A stretch of 64,000 nt of DNA from Prosthecomicrobium pneumaticum (GTDB taxonomy: Bacteria; Pseudomonadota; Alphaproteobacteria; Rhizobiales; Kaistiaceae). The position numbers and the translations under genes were made by a program. The notes below the pieces were generated by a model. That model was not told the DNA's origin. It did not search any database and saw only the letters and a list, made by a program, of their open reading frames with translations. The first letter of the stretch is position 1; each line of letters begins with the position of its first letter. Shown piece after piece: positions 33,920-42,771 of this stretch. The stretch lies in the NCBI RefSeq assembly GCF_014199915.1, contig NZ_JACHOO010000007.1:124001-188000 (forward strand). The letters are read 5' to 3'.

Positions 33920-36177
33920 CAGACCGGAACGCCGATGCCGCTGAGCGGCCAGAAGGGTGGCAGGCCGGTCTCCTCGGACAAGCGGATTGCGGCATCGGAA
34001 AACGGCGGTGCCGGCTCGCCCCGACGATGCGCCGCGAAGGCGGCGAGCGGCGCAAGACGGTGAACGTCAAAGCGGGCGTCCGGCCACGCCGCCGCTTGAG
34101 GTCGATCGAGCAGCCAGGCGACGGCGTTGAGAATGTCGCGCCCGTCGCTCCGCCGCCCCCCCTCGAAGCGCAGACCACACCGTTCCGCAAGCACGGCGAG
34201 AGCGACCCACCCGGCGAGATTGAACGCGCAATAATGGCGAGAATCGCGCCGCTTCAGCTCTCCGGGCTGTGCGCCGTCGGGCGTCACCTGGCTGCGCAGC
34301 CGGTCCTCGGCCCGCCGGAACGTCTCCAGAAGCAACCTCGCCTCGCCCAGATAGGCGGCGATCGCCGCGACCTGCAGATCATAATAGGTGCCGTGATTGT
34401 TGACGGCACGGCATTCGGCCCTGCCCTGCGGGCTGTCGAGCAGCCAGCCGAGATAGGCCTCGAGCCACTCCGCGAAACGGTCCGCTTCCTGCTGCGAAAG
34501 AGCGCCGGCCCTTCGGCAGAGCGTTACCGCATCGAGAAAGTAATAGAAGTCCTTGGCCTCTATGATGCCGGCCGGCGCGCCCTCATTGCCGGCATGGCCG
34601 AGGCGGACCTGCGCGTAGCGCAGATGCGCGGTCATCGCCGTGTCGGGATCGAGGAACCACATCCGTACGCGCTCGGCGGCGTGACGGGCAAAGACCGGAT
34701 CGCCGGTGATGCCCCAAGCGAGCGCGAGCGCCGTCGTGTCGTCGAACACGCGCTGCAGGGCCGAGCGATCGAACTGCTCGCTGCCGGGGCCGAACGGCAC
34801 GGTGCCGGGCGCCCGCTCGCCGTCGCGGCGAATATAGGGCAGGCCGTTCGGACTCGCCGGATTGGGCCACCAATAGGGCGCGGGATGCCAATAGTCGCGC
34901 GGATCGCCGCTCGGCGCCCGGGTGGTCTTCTGGAGGGGCGAGAACGGCCCTCGGCCCAATGCCTCTTCGGCTTCAGCGAGGATCGATGCGCGGAGCGCTC
35001 CGGGCGGCCCGTCCCCTTCGGCGGTGGCGGCCAGTCGGGCGAGACTCGCGTCATCGAACAATCGCAGCCGGTCCGGGCCGATGAAGGGAGAGATCGTCGC
35101 GCTGTCCATGCCGCTCAGAAGCTCGATGATCGCCTGGTTGCGCAAGGATCCGCGCGCCCGCATCTCGAGGGATCGGGCGGCGGCCCCCCTGCCATTGCCA
35201 TTGTCGAGCCGCGCAACCCACCCGACGGCATGGTGGGCGGCCGGGACCGGTGTCGGCGGCGGGAGATCCCAGGCCTCGAGCCTGAACTTGTCCCAAGCGC
35301 CTCGAACACCGAGGCGCCAGAGAAGTTCCACCTTCGAGCGACGGCCGTAAGGAAACCGCTCGTCGAAGGCATGGTCGGCATCGCACCGGAAGATCAGCTG
35401 CGGCTCGTGTGTCGCTTGGCGGGCACCGACCCGGCCCTCGACGACATCGACGTTTCTCTCCGCTCGCGCCATGGGGACGCAGACATAATGGTGATGCGGC
35501 GCAGTACGAACGCCGGCCCGCAGCGTCTCCCAGGCCTCCTTCGTCAAAAAGCAGTTGCCGTCCCAGGGAAGAACCCATTTGGCCCGGCCCCGCCCGTCCG
35601 CCAGCGCCGCGTTGCGTGCGCCGTTATTGTTCATCACATAGTTGTTCTTGTGCCGGTAGAGACCCGCGATCGCTGCATCGCGACGATCTGCCGGCAGTTC
35701 GTCGATGGCGTCGCCGAGCAGGTAGCCAATGGGATAATCATCGAGCGCCCACGGAATCTGCCGGTAGACGCTCCACTCGAACGGAATCTCGAGATAGGGC
35801 TGGCCATGCTGCTCGAGCAGATCGATCATGGCGGCCCGTCGCTCCGGATCCACCACCCGGTTGATCACGAAGCGCTTTTCGCAATCCTCGAGCAGCGGCT
35901 CGTGCTCGAGCAGGAACCGGAGATTGTCGAGCGACTGGTCCGGCGCGTGCAGGGGCGGCAGATCATTGCCGACGATCCGGTAGAGCACGAAGGTGTCGGG
36001 TCCCGGCAGAACATCGAGCCGTTCGGCGTCCGCGCCTCCCCGGACAGCCGGCATCTCCCGCGGCGGCCGGCGCAGAGCCGATGTCATCGCCGAATCCACG
36101 CGGTCGCGGAAGAGCCTGAGCTTGGTCTGCACACGGCCGAACACGATCGAGATCGGTAGGCGCCGAGCCTCAGCCAT
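33919..36177 (-). CDS. Two-domain glycan protein: glycosyltransferase-like N-terminus fused to alginate lyase-like domain
   Basis: A 752-residue protein. The N-terminal half (about residues 60-370) opens with FVLYRIVGNDLPPLHAPDQ, a motif I associate with stand-alone glycosyltransferase-like proteins, and contains YVMNNNGARNAAL and KWVLPWDGNCFL. The C-terminal half (about residues 410-720) fits the alginate lyase / heparinase-like alpha/alpha toroid, with DYWHPAPYWWPNP, AKDFYYFLDAV and the signature NNHGTYYDLQ. There is no signal peptide, odd for a lyase. The ATG at 36175-36177 follows GAGGGGGAG. It is coupled to the GT2 gene. The pair likely makes and trims or transfers an extracellular polysaccharide. 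Confidence 0.75.
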   Translation of the reverse strand: MAEARRLPISIVFGRVQTKLRLFRDRVDSAMTSALRRPPREMPAVRGGADAERLDVLPGPDTFVLYRIVGNDLPPLHAPDQSLDNLRFLLEHEPLLEDCEKRFVINRVVDPERRAAMIDLLEQHGQPYLEIPFEWSVYRQIPWALDDYPIGYLLGDAIDELPADRRDAAIAGLYRHKNNYVMNNNGARNAALADGRGRAKWVLPWDGNCFLTKEAWETLRAGVRTAPHHHYVCVPMARAERNVDVVEGRVGARQATHEPQLIFRCDADHAFDERFPYGRRSKVELLWRLGVRGAWDKFRLEAWDLPPPTPVPAAHHAVGWVARLDNGNGRGAAARSLEMRARGSLRNQAIIELLSGMDSATISPFIGPDRLRLFDDASLARLAATAEGDGPPGALRASILAEAEEALGRGPFSPLQKTTRAPSGDPRDYWHPAPYWWPNPASPNGLPYIRRDGERAPGTVPFGPGSEQFDRSALQRVFDDTTALALAWGITGDPVFARHAAERVRMWFLDPDTAMTAHLRYAQVRLGHAGNEGAPAGIIEAKDFYYFLDAVTLCRRAGALSQQEADRFAEWLEAYLGWLLDSPQGRAECRAVNNHGTYYDLQVAAIAAYLGEARLLLETFRRAEDRLRSQVTPDGAQPGELKRRDSRHYCAFNLAGWVALAVLAERCGLRFEGGRRSDGRDILNAVAWLLDRPQAAAWPDARFDVHRLAPLAAFAAHRRGEPAPPFSDAAIRLSEETGLPPFWPLSGIGVPV

Positions 36178-36332
36178 CCCGCTCTCCCCCTCGCGGAAGC
36201 CGAGACCCGGTCCGGCGCTGCCGCGATCTTTGCATTGCCCGATTCGTCCCCCGCGATGTTCGTGTGATCGATCGTAGTGCGACCGGCGGAGGGCATGCAA
36301 CGCTGCGCTTCATCCTCAGGCGAGCGCGATCT

Positions 36333-36926
36333 CTATTCGAGCGCCGACCCGGGCCAATGGCCCTCGGAGGCGATCGCCGACACCGGCAGCCGTTCGCGCG
36401 GCGCGGTCTCCTGCGCGCGGTGGCGTTCCGAAAGAAGGGCGGGATCGCCGTAGCGGCCGATGGCGATCGCGGTCCAGGCGGCGAAGTGCTCGGGAATGCC
36501 GAGGAGCTCCCGTGCCCGCTCGTCGTCGAAGCCGCCCATCGGATGGATGGCGAGGCCGTTCGACACTGCCTGGAGGAGCATGTAGCCGATCGACAGGCCG
36601 AGATCGTGCCCGCCATGGAAGTTCGGCTTGCCGTTGTCGCGCACGGTGCGGGTCGCCGCGATGACGAGCACCGACGCCCGCCGGCAGTAGTCGCGATTGC
36701 CCTCGCTGAGACAGGAGAGCAACCGGTCGAACGCCTCGGTGCCGCGATGGCCGTAGACATAGCGCCAGGGCTGATTGTTGGCTGAGGACGGTGCCCAGCG
36801 TGCCGCCTCGAAGAGCGGCGCGAGCTCCTCCGCGGTCAGCACCGCCTCGGGGTCGAAGGCGCGCGGGCTCCATCGCTCGGCGATGACCGGAAGGATCGGA
36901 ACGGCGGTCGGGGCGGGCTTTCGCAT
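36333..36926 (-). CDS. Nitroreductase family protein
   Basis: A 197-residue FMN-dependent nitroreductase-fold enzyme. ERWSPRAFDPEAVLT and FEAARWAPSSANNQPWRYVY are the flavin-binding start, and AVSNGLAIHPMGGFDD is the second FMN contact. The C-terminal ERLPVSAIASEGHWPG is typical of the group. The ATG at 36924-36926 gives MRKPAPTAVPIL. It is a single gene by spacing; reductase of quinones or nitro compounds, substrate unknown. Confidence 0.9.
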   Translation of the reverse strand: MRKPAPTAVPILPVIAERWSPRAFDPEAVLTAEELAPLFEAARWAPSSANNQPWRYVYGHRGTEAFDRLLSCLSEGNRDYCRRASVLVIAATRTVRDNGKPNFHGGHDLGLSIGYMLLQAVSNGLAIHPMGGFDDERARELLGIPEHFAAWTAIAIGRYGDPALLSERHRAQETAPRERLPVSAIASEGHWPGSALE

Positions 36927-37011
36927 GGCAGTGGTCCTCGTGGCCGATCTCGGGCGAAACGCGAGCGGCCGTCACGTCGGGCTATCGGCCGATCGACCGC
37001 CCTTGGCAACT

Positions 37012-37677
37012 CTATGCCCAGCTCGGCGGCTTCGCGATAGAGCTCCCGTCGGCGGCGAGGACAGGGTCGGGAAACTGGGCTCTGGCGAGATGACCCGGTC
37101 TCAAACGCAGATAGAACGAAGCGACGTTCATCAGACTCTGCGTCGGATATTTTACAGGAACAAGAAGCCCAACCCGCTTGCCGGCTTCCGTAACGGCGAT
37201 CCGGATGGGCTCAACCAAGTCCGAGTCATTGGTGATCACGACGCCGACGTCGAAGGCGTCGGTGAAGGCGTCCCGCACCAAGTGGGCGCCGAGGTTCACA
37301 TCGCTGCCTTTCTCCTCACTCTTTATGACGCGCACCATCGCGGGAGCGGGAAGTGTCCAGAGATAGCCGTCGGGTTTCGCCTGAGGCGGCACCGTCAGGG
37401 GCATCCAGGGCTCCGATGTCATGAAGCTGCCCTCATGGATAGCAATCTCAGGAACGGACGCCAGCGCATTGAGGTAGGTAGCCTGCCGCGGCGGCGCCCC
37501 CGGATCATGGGCCCGCGCCGACACGCGTGCGATGTAATAATTGACGCGCGTGATCCGATGGCTCGCGTCGAGAACTTCGGATGCCAGCGACAGCGGATTG
37601 AGCCACTTCATCGAAGGGCGGCTCTTCAGCATTCTATAATAGAGATTGAAGCCATCAATGTAGACGATGGTACGCAT
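37012..37677 (-). CDS. NYN-domain (PIN-like) ribonuclease candidate
   Basis: A 221-residue protein of the NYN family, PIN-fold nucleases. The acidic site is visible: Asp8 in TIVYIDGFNLYYR, the central Asp in EEKGSDVNLGAHLVRDAF, and the paired aspartates in VVITNDSDLVEPI. Together these make the usual metal-binding quartet of an active RNase. Base use is less GC-biased than in the neighbouring genes, hinting at acquisition. An attenuator-like hairpin lies 20 bases before its ATG (37675-37677). No partner gene is adjacent. Target RNA unknown; roles in RNA turnover, defence or a toxin-like function are all open. Confidence 0.88.
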   Translation of the reverse strand: MRTIVYIDGFNLYYRMLKSRPSMKWLNPLSLASEVLDASHRITRVNYYIARVSARAHDPGAPPRQATYLNALASVPEIAIHEGSFMTSEPWMPLTVPPQAKPDGYLWTLPAPAMVRVIKSEEKGSDVNLGAHLVRDAFTDAFDVGVVITNDSDLVEPIRIAVTEAGKRVGLLVPVKYPTQSLMNVASFYLRLRPGHLARAQFPDPVLAADGSSIAKPPSWA

Positions 37678-37696
37678 CGCGCACGCCTACAAAAGC

Positions 37697-37730
37697 AAAG
37701 GCCACGAAAGGGTCGCCCCTCGTGGCCTTT
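37697..37730 (-). terminator. Leader hairpin / attenuator-like terminator before the NYN gene
   Basis: Perfect eleven-base arms AAAGGCCACGA and TCGTGGCCTTT (37697-37707 and 37720-37730) with an inner GGG/CCC pairing. On the minus strand the stem is followed by GCTTTTG and then the NYN start codon about 20 bases later. It therefore reads as an intrinsic-terminator-like structure inside the leader of the NYN mRNA. It could also terminate transcription arriving from the left on the plus strand. Confidence 0.7.
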
Positions 37731-38050
37731 GAGCCCGCAGCAAGCTACGGGTGGGTGATGAACGGAAGATAGGTTGCGAAAAGCCAGCGGTCAATCGCTA
37801 TGTCCTCTCACTCGTGCCGAGCCGGGTGCGCATGCCGAGGCTCGCCTCCTGCGTTTATATCTTCCACGCGTTGCAACCGATCGCAACTCCGGTGTAATCG
37901 CGCTCGCCGTGACCTTGATCCCCTCCGCTTGACAGCACCGGCGCGGCGCGGGAACCCTCCTCCATCGATCCACGCGGGAGGAGCCGGCGACGCCGGAAGC
38001 GCGGGGGACGGCAACGGGCGGGCGCAGTGAGCCCGGCCGCGGGAGGAATC
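37731..38050. other. Gene-free interval with operator-like site
   Basis: About 320 bases between the divergent NYN gene and the SGNH hydrolase gene. It contains the palindrome described at 37870-37887, and a strong GGGAGG six bases before the SGNH start. TTGACA occurs near 37929 without a convincing -10 partner. No gene seen. Confidence 0.45.
37870..37887. promoter_or_regulatory. LacI-type operator candidate
   Basis: GTTGC (37870-37874), eight bases, GCAAC (37883-37887), symmetric and of LacI-family operator form. It lies about 165 bases upstream of the SGNH hydrolase / Gfo-Idh gene pair. No LacI gene is adjacent, so the regulator would be encoded elsewhere. Confidence 0.4.
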
Positions 38051-38698
38051 ATGAAGTCGGTTCTGTGTTTCGGCGATTCGAACACCTGGGGTTCCTCGAC
38101 CGTGCCGCCGGAGCCGGGCGGCCGCTACGCGCCCGACATCCGCTGGCCGGGCGTGCTGCGCGCCGCGCTCGGCACCGACTGGACCGTCGTCGAGGAGGGC
38201 CTGCCGGCCCGCACCACCGTCCATGCCGATCCCGTCGAAGGCAGCTATATGAGCGGCGCGGCCTACTTCCTGCCCTGCCTCAGGAGCCACCGGCCGCTCG
38301 ACGTGGTCGTCATCATGCTCGGCACCAACGATCTCAAGGCGCGCTTCGCGCTGCAGCCGCTCGACATCGCGGCCGGCGTCGGCCAGCTCCTCAGGATCCT
38401 CGAGGCGGCCGAATGCGGGGTCGGCGGCGGCGTGCCGAAAGCGCTCGTCGTCTGCCCGCCGCCGCTGCTCGCGGACATGGGCACGGGCAACGGCTTCCCG
38501 ATGATGTTCGCCGGCGGCTACGAGAAGTCGCTCGCCCTGCTGCCGCATTACGAGAAGGTCTGCGCCGCGCACGGCGCCGCGCTGCTCGACGCCGGGGCGA
38601 TCATCGCGTCGAGCCGGTTCGACGGCCTGCATCTCGACCCCGAGGCGCACGCGACGCTCGGCCGTGCGGTCGCCGCGCGCGTCGCGGCGCTCGTCTGA
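38051..38698 (+). CDS. SGNH/GDSL-type esterase
   Basis: A 215-residue SGNH hydrolase. Block I CFGDSNTWG is at residues 6-14 with the nucleophilic Ser, block III is VVIMLGTNDLKARF (the Asn), and block V is FDGLHLDPEAH with the catalytic Asp and His. There is no signal peptide, so it acts in the cytoplasm, probably removing an acetyl or other ester group from a carbohydrate. A strong GGGAGG precedes the ATG. The Gfo/Idh gene begins ten bases after its stop, so the two form an operon, fitting deacylation then oxidation of a sugar. Confidence 0.9.
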   Translation: MKSVLCFGDSNTWGSSTVPPEPGGRYAPDIRWPGVLRAALGTDWTVVEEGLPARTTVHADPVEGSYMSGAAYFLPCLRSHRPLDVVVIMLGTNDLKARFALQPLDIAAGVGQLLRILEAAECGVGGGVPKALVVCPPPLLADMGTGNGFPMMFAGGYEKSLALLPHYEKVCAAHGAALLDAGAIIASSRFDGLHLDPEAHATLGRAVAARVAALV

Positions 38699-38708
38699 GG
38701 AGGCGCCG

Positions 38709-39827
38709 ATGACCAGCCTCGGTGTCGCCCTGATCGGAACCGGCTTCATGGGCAAGTGCCACGCGCTCGCCTGGAACGCCGTCGCCGCCACCTTTCCCGA
38801 TGTCGCCGCGCCGCGCCTCGTCGCGGTCGCCGATGTCGACATCGCGCGGGCGGAGACGATCGCCGCCAGCGTCGGCTTCGCGCGCGCCGAGGCCGACTGG
38901 CGCGCCGTGATCGACGATCCGGCCGTCGACGTCGTTTCGATCACGGCGCCGAACCAGTTTCACAAGGAGATGGCGCTCGCCGCGCTCGCCGCCGGAAAGC
39001 ACGTCTGGTGCGAGAAGCCGATGGCGACCGCGCTCGCCGATGCCGAGGCGATGGAGGCGGCGGCGCAAGCGAGCGGCCGCGTCACGCTGCTCGGCTACAA
39101 TTACATCCAGAACCCGGCGATCGCCCTCATCCGCGGTATCCTCGCCGACGGCACGATCGGCGCGCTCACCCATCTCAGGATCGAGATGGACGAGGATTTC
39201 ATGGCCGACCCGGCCGCGCCCTTCGGCTGGAAGAGCGCGGCGAGTTCGGGTTATGGCGCGCTGGACGATTTCGCCGTGCACCCCTTGAGCCTCCTCGCGA
39301 CTCTCGTCGGCCTGCCGGCGCGGGTGCTCGGGACCGTGGCGAAACCCTATCCGACCCGGCCTCTCGCCGAGGGTGGCGAACGCGCCGTCGAGACGGCCGA
39401 CATCGCCTCCGCCTTCCTCGAATGGGAGGGCGGGCTGTCCGGCCTGCTCGCCGTCAACCGCACAGCCTGGGGCCGCAAGGGGCGCATCGCGCTGCAGATC
39501 TTCGGCGCCGAAGGGGCGATCCTCTACGACCAGGAGCGGATGAACGAGGTGCAGCTCTACGAGGCGAAGGGCCCGCGCGACCGGCGCGGCTTCCGCACCG
39601 TGCTGATGGGGCCGGAGCACCCGCCCTATGGCGCCTTCGTGCCCGCGCCGGGCCATCAGCTCGGCTTCAACGATCTGAAGGTGATCGAGGCGCACGCCCT
39701 TCTGCGGCGGATCGCCGGCGAGACGACGCTCGGCGTCGACTTCACCGCCGGCCTCGCCATCGAGCGGACGGTGCACGCGATCGCCGCCTCGGCGGAGGCG
39801 GGTGCCTGGGTGACGGTCGGGGGCTGA
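38709..39827 (+). CDS. Gfo/Idh/MocA family oxidoreductase
   Basis: A 372-residue sugar oxidoreductase. The dinucleotide motif is ALIGTGFMGKCHALAW, and the signature AAGKHVWCEKPMAT carries the catalytic Lys of EKP. The extended C-terminal sheet contains GWKSAASSGYGALDDFAVH, matching the subgroup that oxidises ring hydroxyls of inositols, hexoses or their derivatives. An AGGAGG overlaps the preceding stop region. Co-transcribed with the SGNH esterase; substrate unknown. Confidence 0.9.
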   Translation: MTSLGVALIGTGFMGKCHALAWNAVAATFPDVAAPRLVAVADVDIARAETIAASVGFARAEADWRAVIDDPAVDVVSITAPNQFHKEMALAALAAGKHVWCEKPMATALADAEAMEAAAQASGRVTLLGYNYIQNPAIALIRGILADGTIGALTHLRIEMDEDFMADPAAPFGWKSAASSGYGALDDFAVHPLSLLATLVGLPARVLGTVAKPYPTRPLAEGGERAVETADIASAFLEWEGGLSGLLAVNRTAWGRKGRIALQIFGAEGAILYDQERMNEVQLYEAKGPRDRRGFRTVLMGPEHPPYGAFVPAPGHQLGFNDLKVIEAHALLRRIAGETTLGVDFTAGLAIERTVHAIAASAEAGAWVTVGG

Positions 39828-39839
39828 CGCCCCCGGCGC

Positions 39840-40814
39840 TCAGCCGCGGCCGTAGCGGGCCACGATCGTGTCGCGGAAGAGCGCCAGCGACCGCTCGGCG
39901 TCGACCGCGGTGGCGATCCTGTGCGACGGCCGGCCGCTCCAGGCGTTCGGCGCGAATTTCCGCAGCTCGGATTGCTGGATCGTCTGGCCCTCGGCGATCC
40001 CCTCCGTGACGACCCGGATCGGGCCACCGCGCAGCGCGAAGAGCTGCGGCGCGACGATATAGGCGGCGGCGGAGAAATCATGGCCGAACACGCCCTCTGC
40101 GCCCGTCGCGTCGCGATAGAAGGCCTCGTAGAAGCGGCTGATCTCCCAGATGAAGCGGCCGGCCTCGCCGCCCTCGTCGCGCAGCGCGGCGAGATAGGCG
40201 GTCGTCATCAACGTCTCCTGCGTGACGTCGAGGCCGATCACCACCACTTCCCACGCGGCGCCGAAGATCTCGTCGGCCGCCTGGGGGTCGCCGGCGATGT
40301 TCGCCTCGGCGACCGGCGTCACATTGCCGGAATGGCCGGCGAAGCCGAAAGCGCCGCCCATGATCACGACGCGCTCGACGAGGCTCGCGATCTCCGGGTC
40401 CTCGCGCAGCGCCAGAGCGAGATTGGTCATCCGGCCCACGGCGAGCAGCGTGATCTCGCCGGGATGCGCGCGCACCGTGTCGATGATGAAGCGGTGCGCC
40501 GGCCGCGGGTCGAGCTCGCCCGGGATGGCAGGGGGAATGACGACGCCGCCGAGACCGTTCTCGCCGTGCACATGGCCGGCATCGGCGACCTCGAGACCGG
40601 AGAGGGGCCGGTCGGCGCCCTTCGCGACCGGTGCCGCGAGCCCGAAGCGGTGCTTCAAATAGAGGGCGTTGCGTGTCGTCGTCTCGACGCCGCCATTGCC
40701 GAACACGGTGGTGATGCCGACGAGGTCGAGGGCCGGTGCCGCCTCGATGAAGAGCAGCGCCATGGCGTCGTCGACGCCCGGATCGGTGTCGAAGATGATC
40801 TTGGTCGGCTTCAT
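39840..40814 (-). CDS. Nucleoside hydrolase (IunH/RihA type)
   Basis: A 324-residue inosine-uridine-preferring nucleoside hydrolase. The calcium- and ribose-binding DTDPGVDDAMAL is at residues 9-20. TTVFGNGGVETTTRNAL, VVIMGGAFGFAG, and the late ligand GHDFSAAAYIV are family features. It splits ribonucleosides to base and ribose for salvage. It lies 28 bases downstream of two DNA glycosylase genes on the same strand, so bases and nucleosides released by repair or turnover may be handled by one transcript. Confidence 0.93.
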   Translation of the reverse strand: MKPTKIIFDTDPGVDDAMALLFIEAAPALDLVGITTVFGNGGVETTTRNALYLKHRFGLAAPVAKGADRPLSGLEVADAGHVHGENGLGGVVIPPAIPGELDPRPAHRFIIDTVRAHPGEITLLAVGRMTNLALALREDPEIASLVERVVIMGGAFGFAGHSGNVTPVAEANIAGDPQAADEIFGAAWEVVVIGLDVTQETLMTTAYLAALRDEGGEAGRFIWEISRFYEAFYRDATGAEGVFGHDFSAAAYIVAPQLFALRGGPIRVVTEGIAEGQTIQQSELRKFAPNAWSGRPSHRIATAVDAERSLALFRDTIVARYGRG

Positions 40815-40842
40815 CGGCGGCTCCCTGGGCGAGAGCGCTTCT

Positions 40843-41454
40843 CTAGGCGCCCGCCGCGCCGCTTTCAACCGTTCGGAACGGCCGGCTGAGGAAGGGCGAG
40901 CCGGCGAGACCGAAACGCCAGGGCTGCTCGACCGCCCGGCTGATGCCGATGCGCCGGCCGACCAGGAGGACCGGCTCCTCCGCTCGGGCCGTGAGCCGGA
41001 AGGGCGCGGCGGCGAGATCCGCGCCGTCCTGCGCCGCGGCGATGCCGAGCGCCTGACAAAGCCGCCCCGGACCGGAGGCGAGAAGCCGCGGCACGGCGAC
41101 ACCGCGGCGCCCCATCATCTTGGCGAGGCCGGCCGTCGGCTCGATCGCGCGCAGAAGCACTGCCTGCCCCTCGCCTTCCCGTCCGCACACGACGTTCATG
41201 CACCAGTGGATGCCGTAGGAGCGGTAGACATAGGCCCGGCCCGGCGGCCCGAACATCACCCGGTTGCGGCCGCGCGGCCCGCCGAAGCTGTGCGAGGCGG
41301 GATCGTCCTCGCGATAGGCCTCGGTCTCGACAATGACACCGCCGACGCCCTCGACGAAGAAGCCGACACCGACGAGCGCCGCGGCGACCGTCACCGCGTC
41401 CGCAGCGAGGATCGAGAGGTCGAAGGCTGCTGGGGCGGCCTCAGAGCCGGACAA
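40843..41454 (-). CDS. DNA-3-methyladenine glycosylase (AAG/MPG family)
   Basis: A 203-residue alkyladenine DNA glycosylase. Signature stretches are GVIVETEAYREDDPASHSF (with the catalytic Glu), MFGPPGRAYVYRSYGIHWCMN (damage-pocket and minor-groove residues), VLLRAIEPT and LASGPGRLCQALGI. It flips out alkylated or deaminated purines and hydrolyses the glycosidic bond. Its start overlaps the end of the upstream YcaQ-like glycosylase gene by 14 bases, so the two are translated from one message. Confidence 0.95.
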   Translation of the reverse strand: MSGSEAAPAAFDLSILAADAVTVAAALVGVGFFVEGVGGVIVETEAYREDDPASHSFGGPRGRNRVMFGPPGRAYVYRSYGIHWCMNVVCGREGEGQAVLLRAIEPTAGLAKMMGRRGVAVPRLLASGPGRLCQALGIAAAQDGADLAAAPFRLTARAEEPVLLVGRRIGISRAVEQPWRFGLAGSPFLSRPFRTVESGAAGA

Positions 41455-42694
41455 AGCGGGGATCCGTCGCCGCCGCGATGAGCGCTGCGGCGAGATCGCC
41501 GCGGCTGCCGAGCGCCACCGTCTCGAGGCCGAGCCAGTCGGCGAGGCGGATGAGTTCGTCGGCCAGCGCCGCGGCGAGCGGCCCGTGCCGCACGCCCGGC
41601 TCGGCGAAGGCGCCGAGCGCCAGCAGCCGCTTCCCCGCCCGGTCGGCCTTCAGATCGACCCGGGCCTCGAGCCGGCCGCGATGAAGGAAGGGCATGACGA
41701 AATAGCCGAAGGTCCGCTTCGGCTCGGGCGTGTAGAATTCGAGCCGGTAGTGGAAGCCGAAGATCCGCTCGGTACGCGGCCGGAACCAGACGAGCGGATC
41801 GAAGGGGGAGAGCAGCGCGCTCGGCGTCGCCCGCGCCGGCGGTGCGGCGGCGGCATCGAGAAAGGCCGGGTGGCGCCAGCCCTCGACCGTCGCCGGCAGG
41901 AGCGCGCCGGCCTCGACCAGCTCGCCGATCGCGCGGCGCGCCGGCTCGACCGGCAGGCGGAAATAGTCCCGCAGGTCCGCCTCGGTGCCGATGCCGAGCG
42001 CCGTCGCCGAGCGGGCGACGAGGGCGCGGATCGCGTCGGGCTCCTCAGGCGTCGGTCTTGCAGTCACCTCGGCCGGAAGCGCCCGCTCGGTCAGGTCGTA
42101 GATGCGCTCGAAATTACGCCGGTGTGCCGTGGTGACGGCGCCCGTCCAGAACAGATATTCGAGCGCGATCTTGCCCTTGTGCCAGCCCCACCAGGGGCCG
42201 CTCCGCTCGCCCGGATCGTCGAGCGCGCTCGCCGCCGTCGGCCCGCGGCGGCCGATCTCGTCGAGCACGGCGGCGACATAGGCGGGCTGCTCGCGCGCGA
42301 AGCGGACGAGCCCGCCATAGATCCCCTCCCCGTCCGCGGCGCGGCGCATTCGCCAGCGCATCATCGGCTGCAGGTCGAGCGGCAGCACGGAGGCCTCGTG
42401 CGCCCAGTATTCGAAGGCGGCGCGCTGCCGGCCGGCATCGAAGACGCGGTGATCGAGCACCGCCCGGTCATAGCCGCCGAGCCGGCTGTAGAGCGGCAGA
42501 TAGTGCGAGCGGACGAGCACGTTGACGGAATCGAGCTGCAGGAGCCCCATGCGCTCGATCCCGGCGGCGAGCGCGCTCCAGCGCGCCGCGCCGGCGCGGC
42601 GGGTCGAGAAGCCCTGGCTCGCCAGCGCCAGCCGGCGGGCCTCCTCGGCGGAAAGGACAGTGCGGGGGGCGGGAAGCTCGGAAGGCGCGTCCAT
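41441..42694 (-). CDS. HTH_42-superfamily DNA glycosylase, YcaQ/AlkX-like
   Basis: A 417-residue tandem winged-helix protein of the HTH_42 superfamily. The catalytic QxD motif is Q53-L-D55 in GLLQLDSVNVLVRSHYLPL. Other hallmarks are YWAHEASVLPL, WWGWHKGKIALEYLFWTG, LLSPFDPLVWFRPR and RTFGYFVMPFLHRGRL. E. coli YcaQ (AlkX) unhooks DNA interstrand crosslinks, and AlkZ excises azinomycin adducts. Similarity in overall plan favours the YcaQ branch. The ATG at 42692-42694 is preferred over an upstream frame opening. Overlap with the MPG-type gene makes this a compact alkylation-repair pair. Confidence 0.88.
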   Translation of the reverse strand: MDAPSELPAPRTVLSAEEARRLALASQGFSTRRAGAARWSALAAGIERMGLLQLDSVNVLVRSHYLPLYSRLGGYDRAVLDHRVFDAGRQRAAFEYWAHEASVLPLDLQPMMRWRMRRAADGEGIYGGLVRFAREQPAYVAAVLDEIGRRGPTAASALDDPGERSGPWWGWHKGKIALEYLFWTGAVTTAHRRNFERIYDLTERALPAEVTARPTPEEPDAIRALVARSATALGIGTEADLRDYFRLPVEPARRAIGELVEAGALLPATVEGWRHPAFLDAAAAPPARATPSALLSPFDPLVWFRPRTERIFGFHYRLEFYTPEPKRTFGYFVMPFLHRGRLEARVDLKADRAGKRLLALGAFAEPGVRHGPLAAALADELIRLADWLGLETVALGSRGDLAAALIAAATDPRFVRL

Positions 42695-42771
42695 GGCGCT
42701 GTTATGACAGGGGCCCGCGGCCGACGCCACCCGGTTGCAGCCGGCCGCCCTGCGTGGCGATCCGACCGTGA

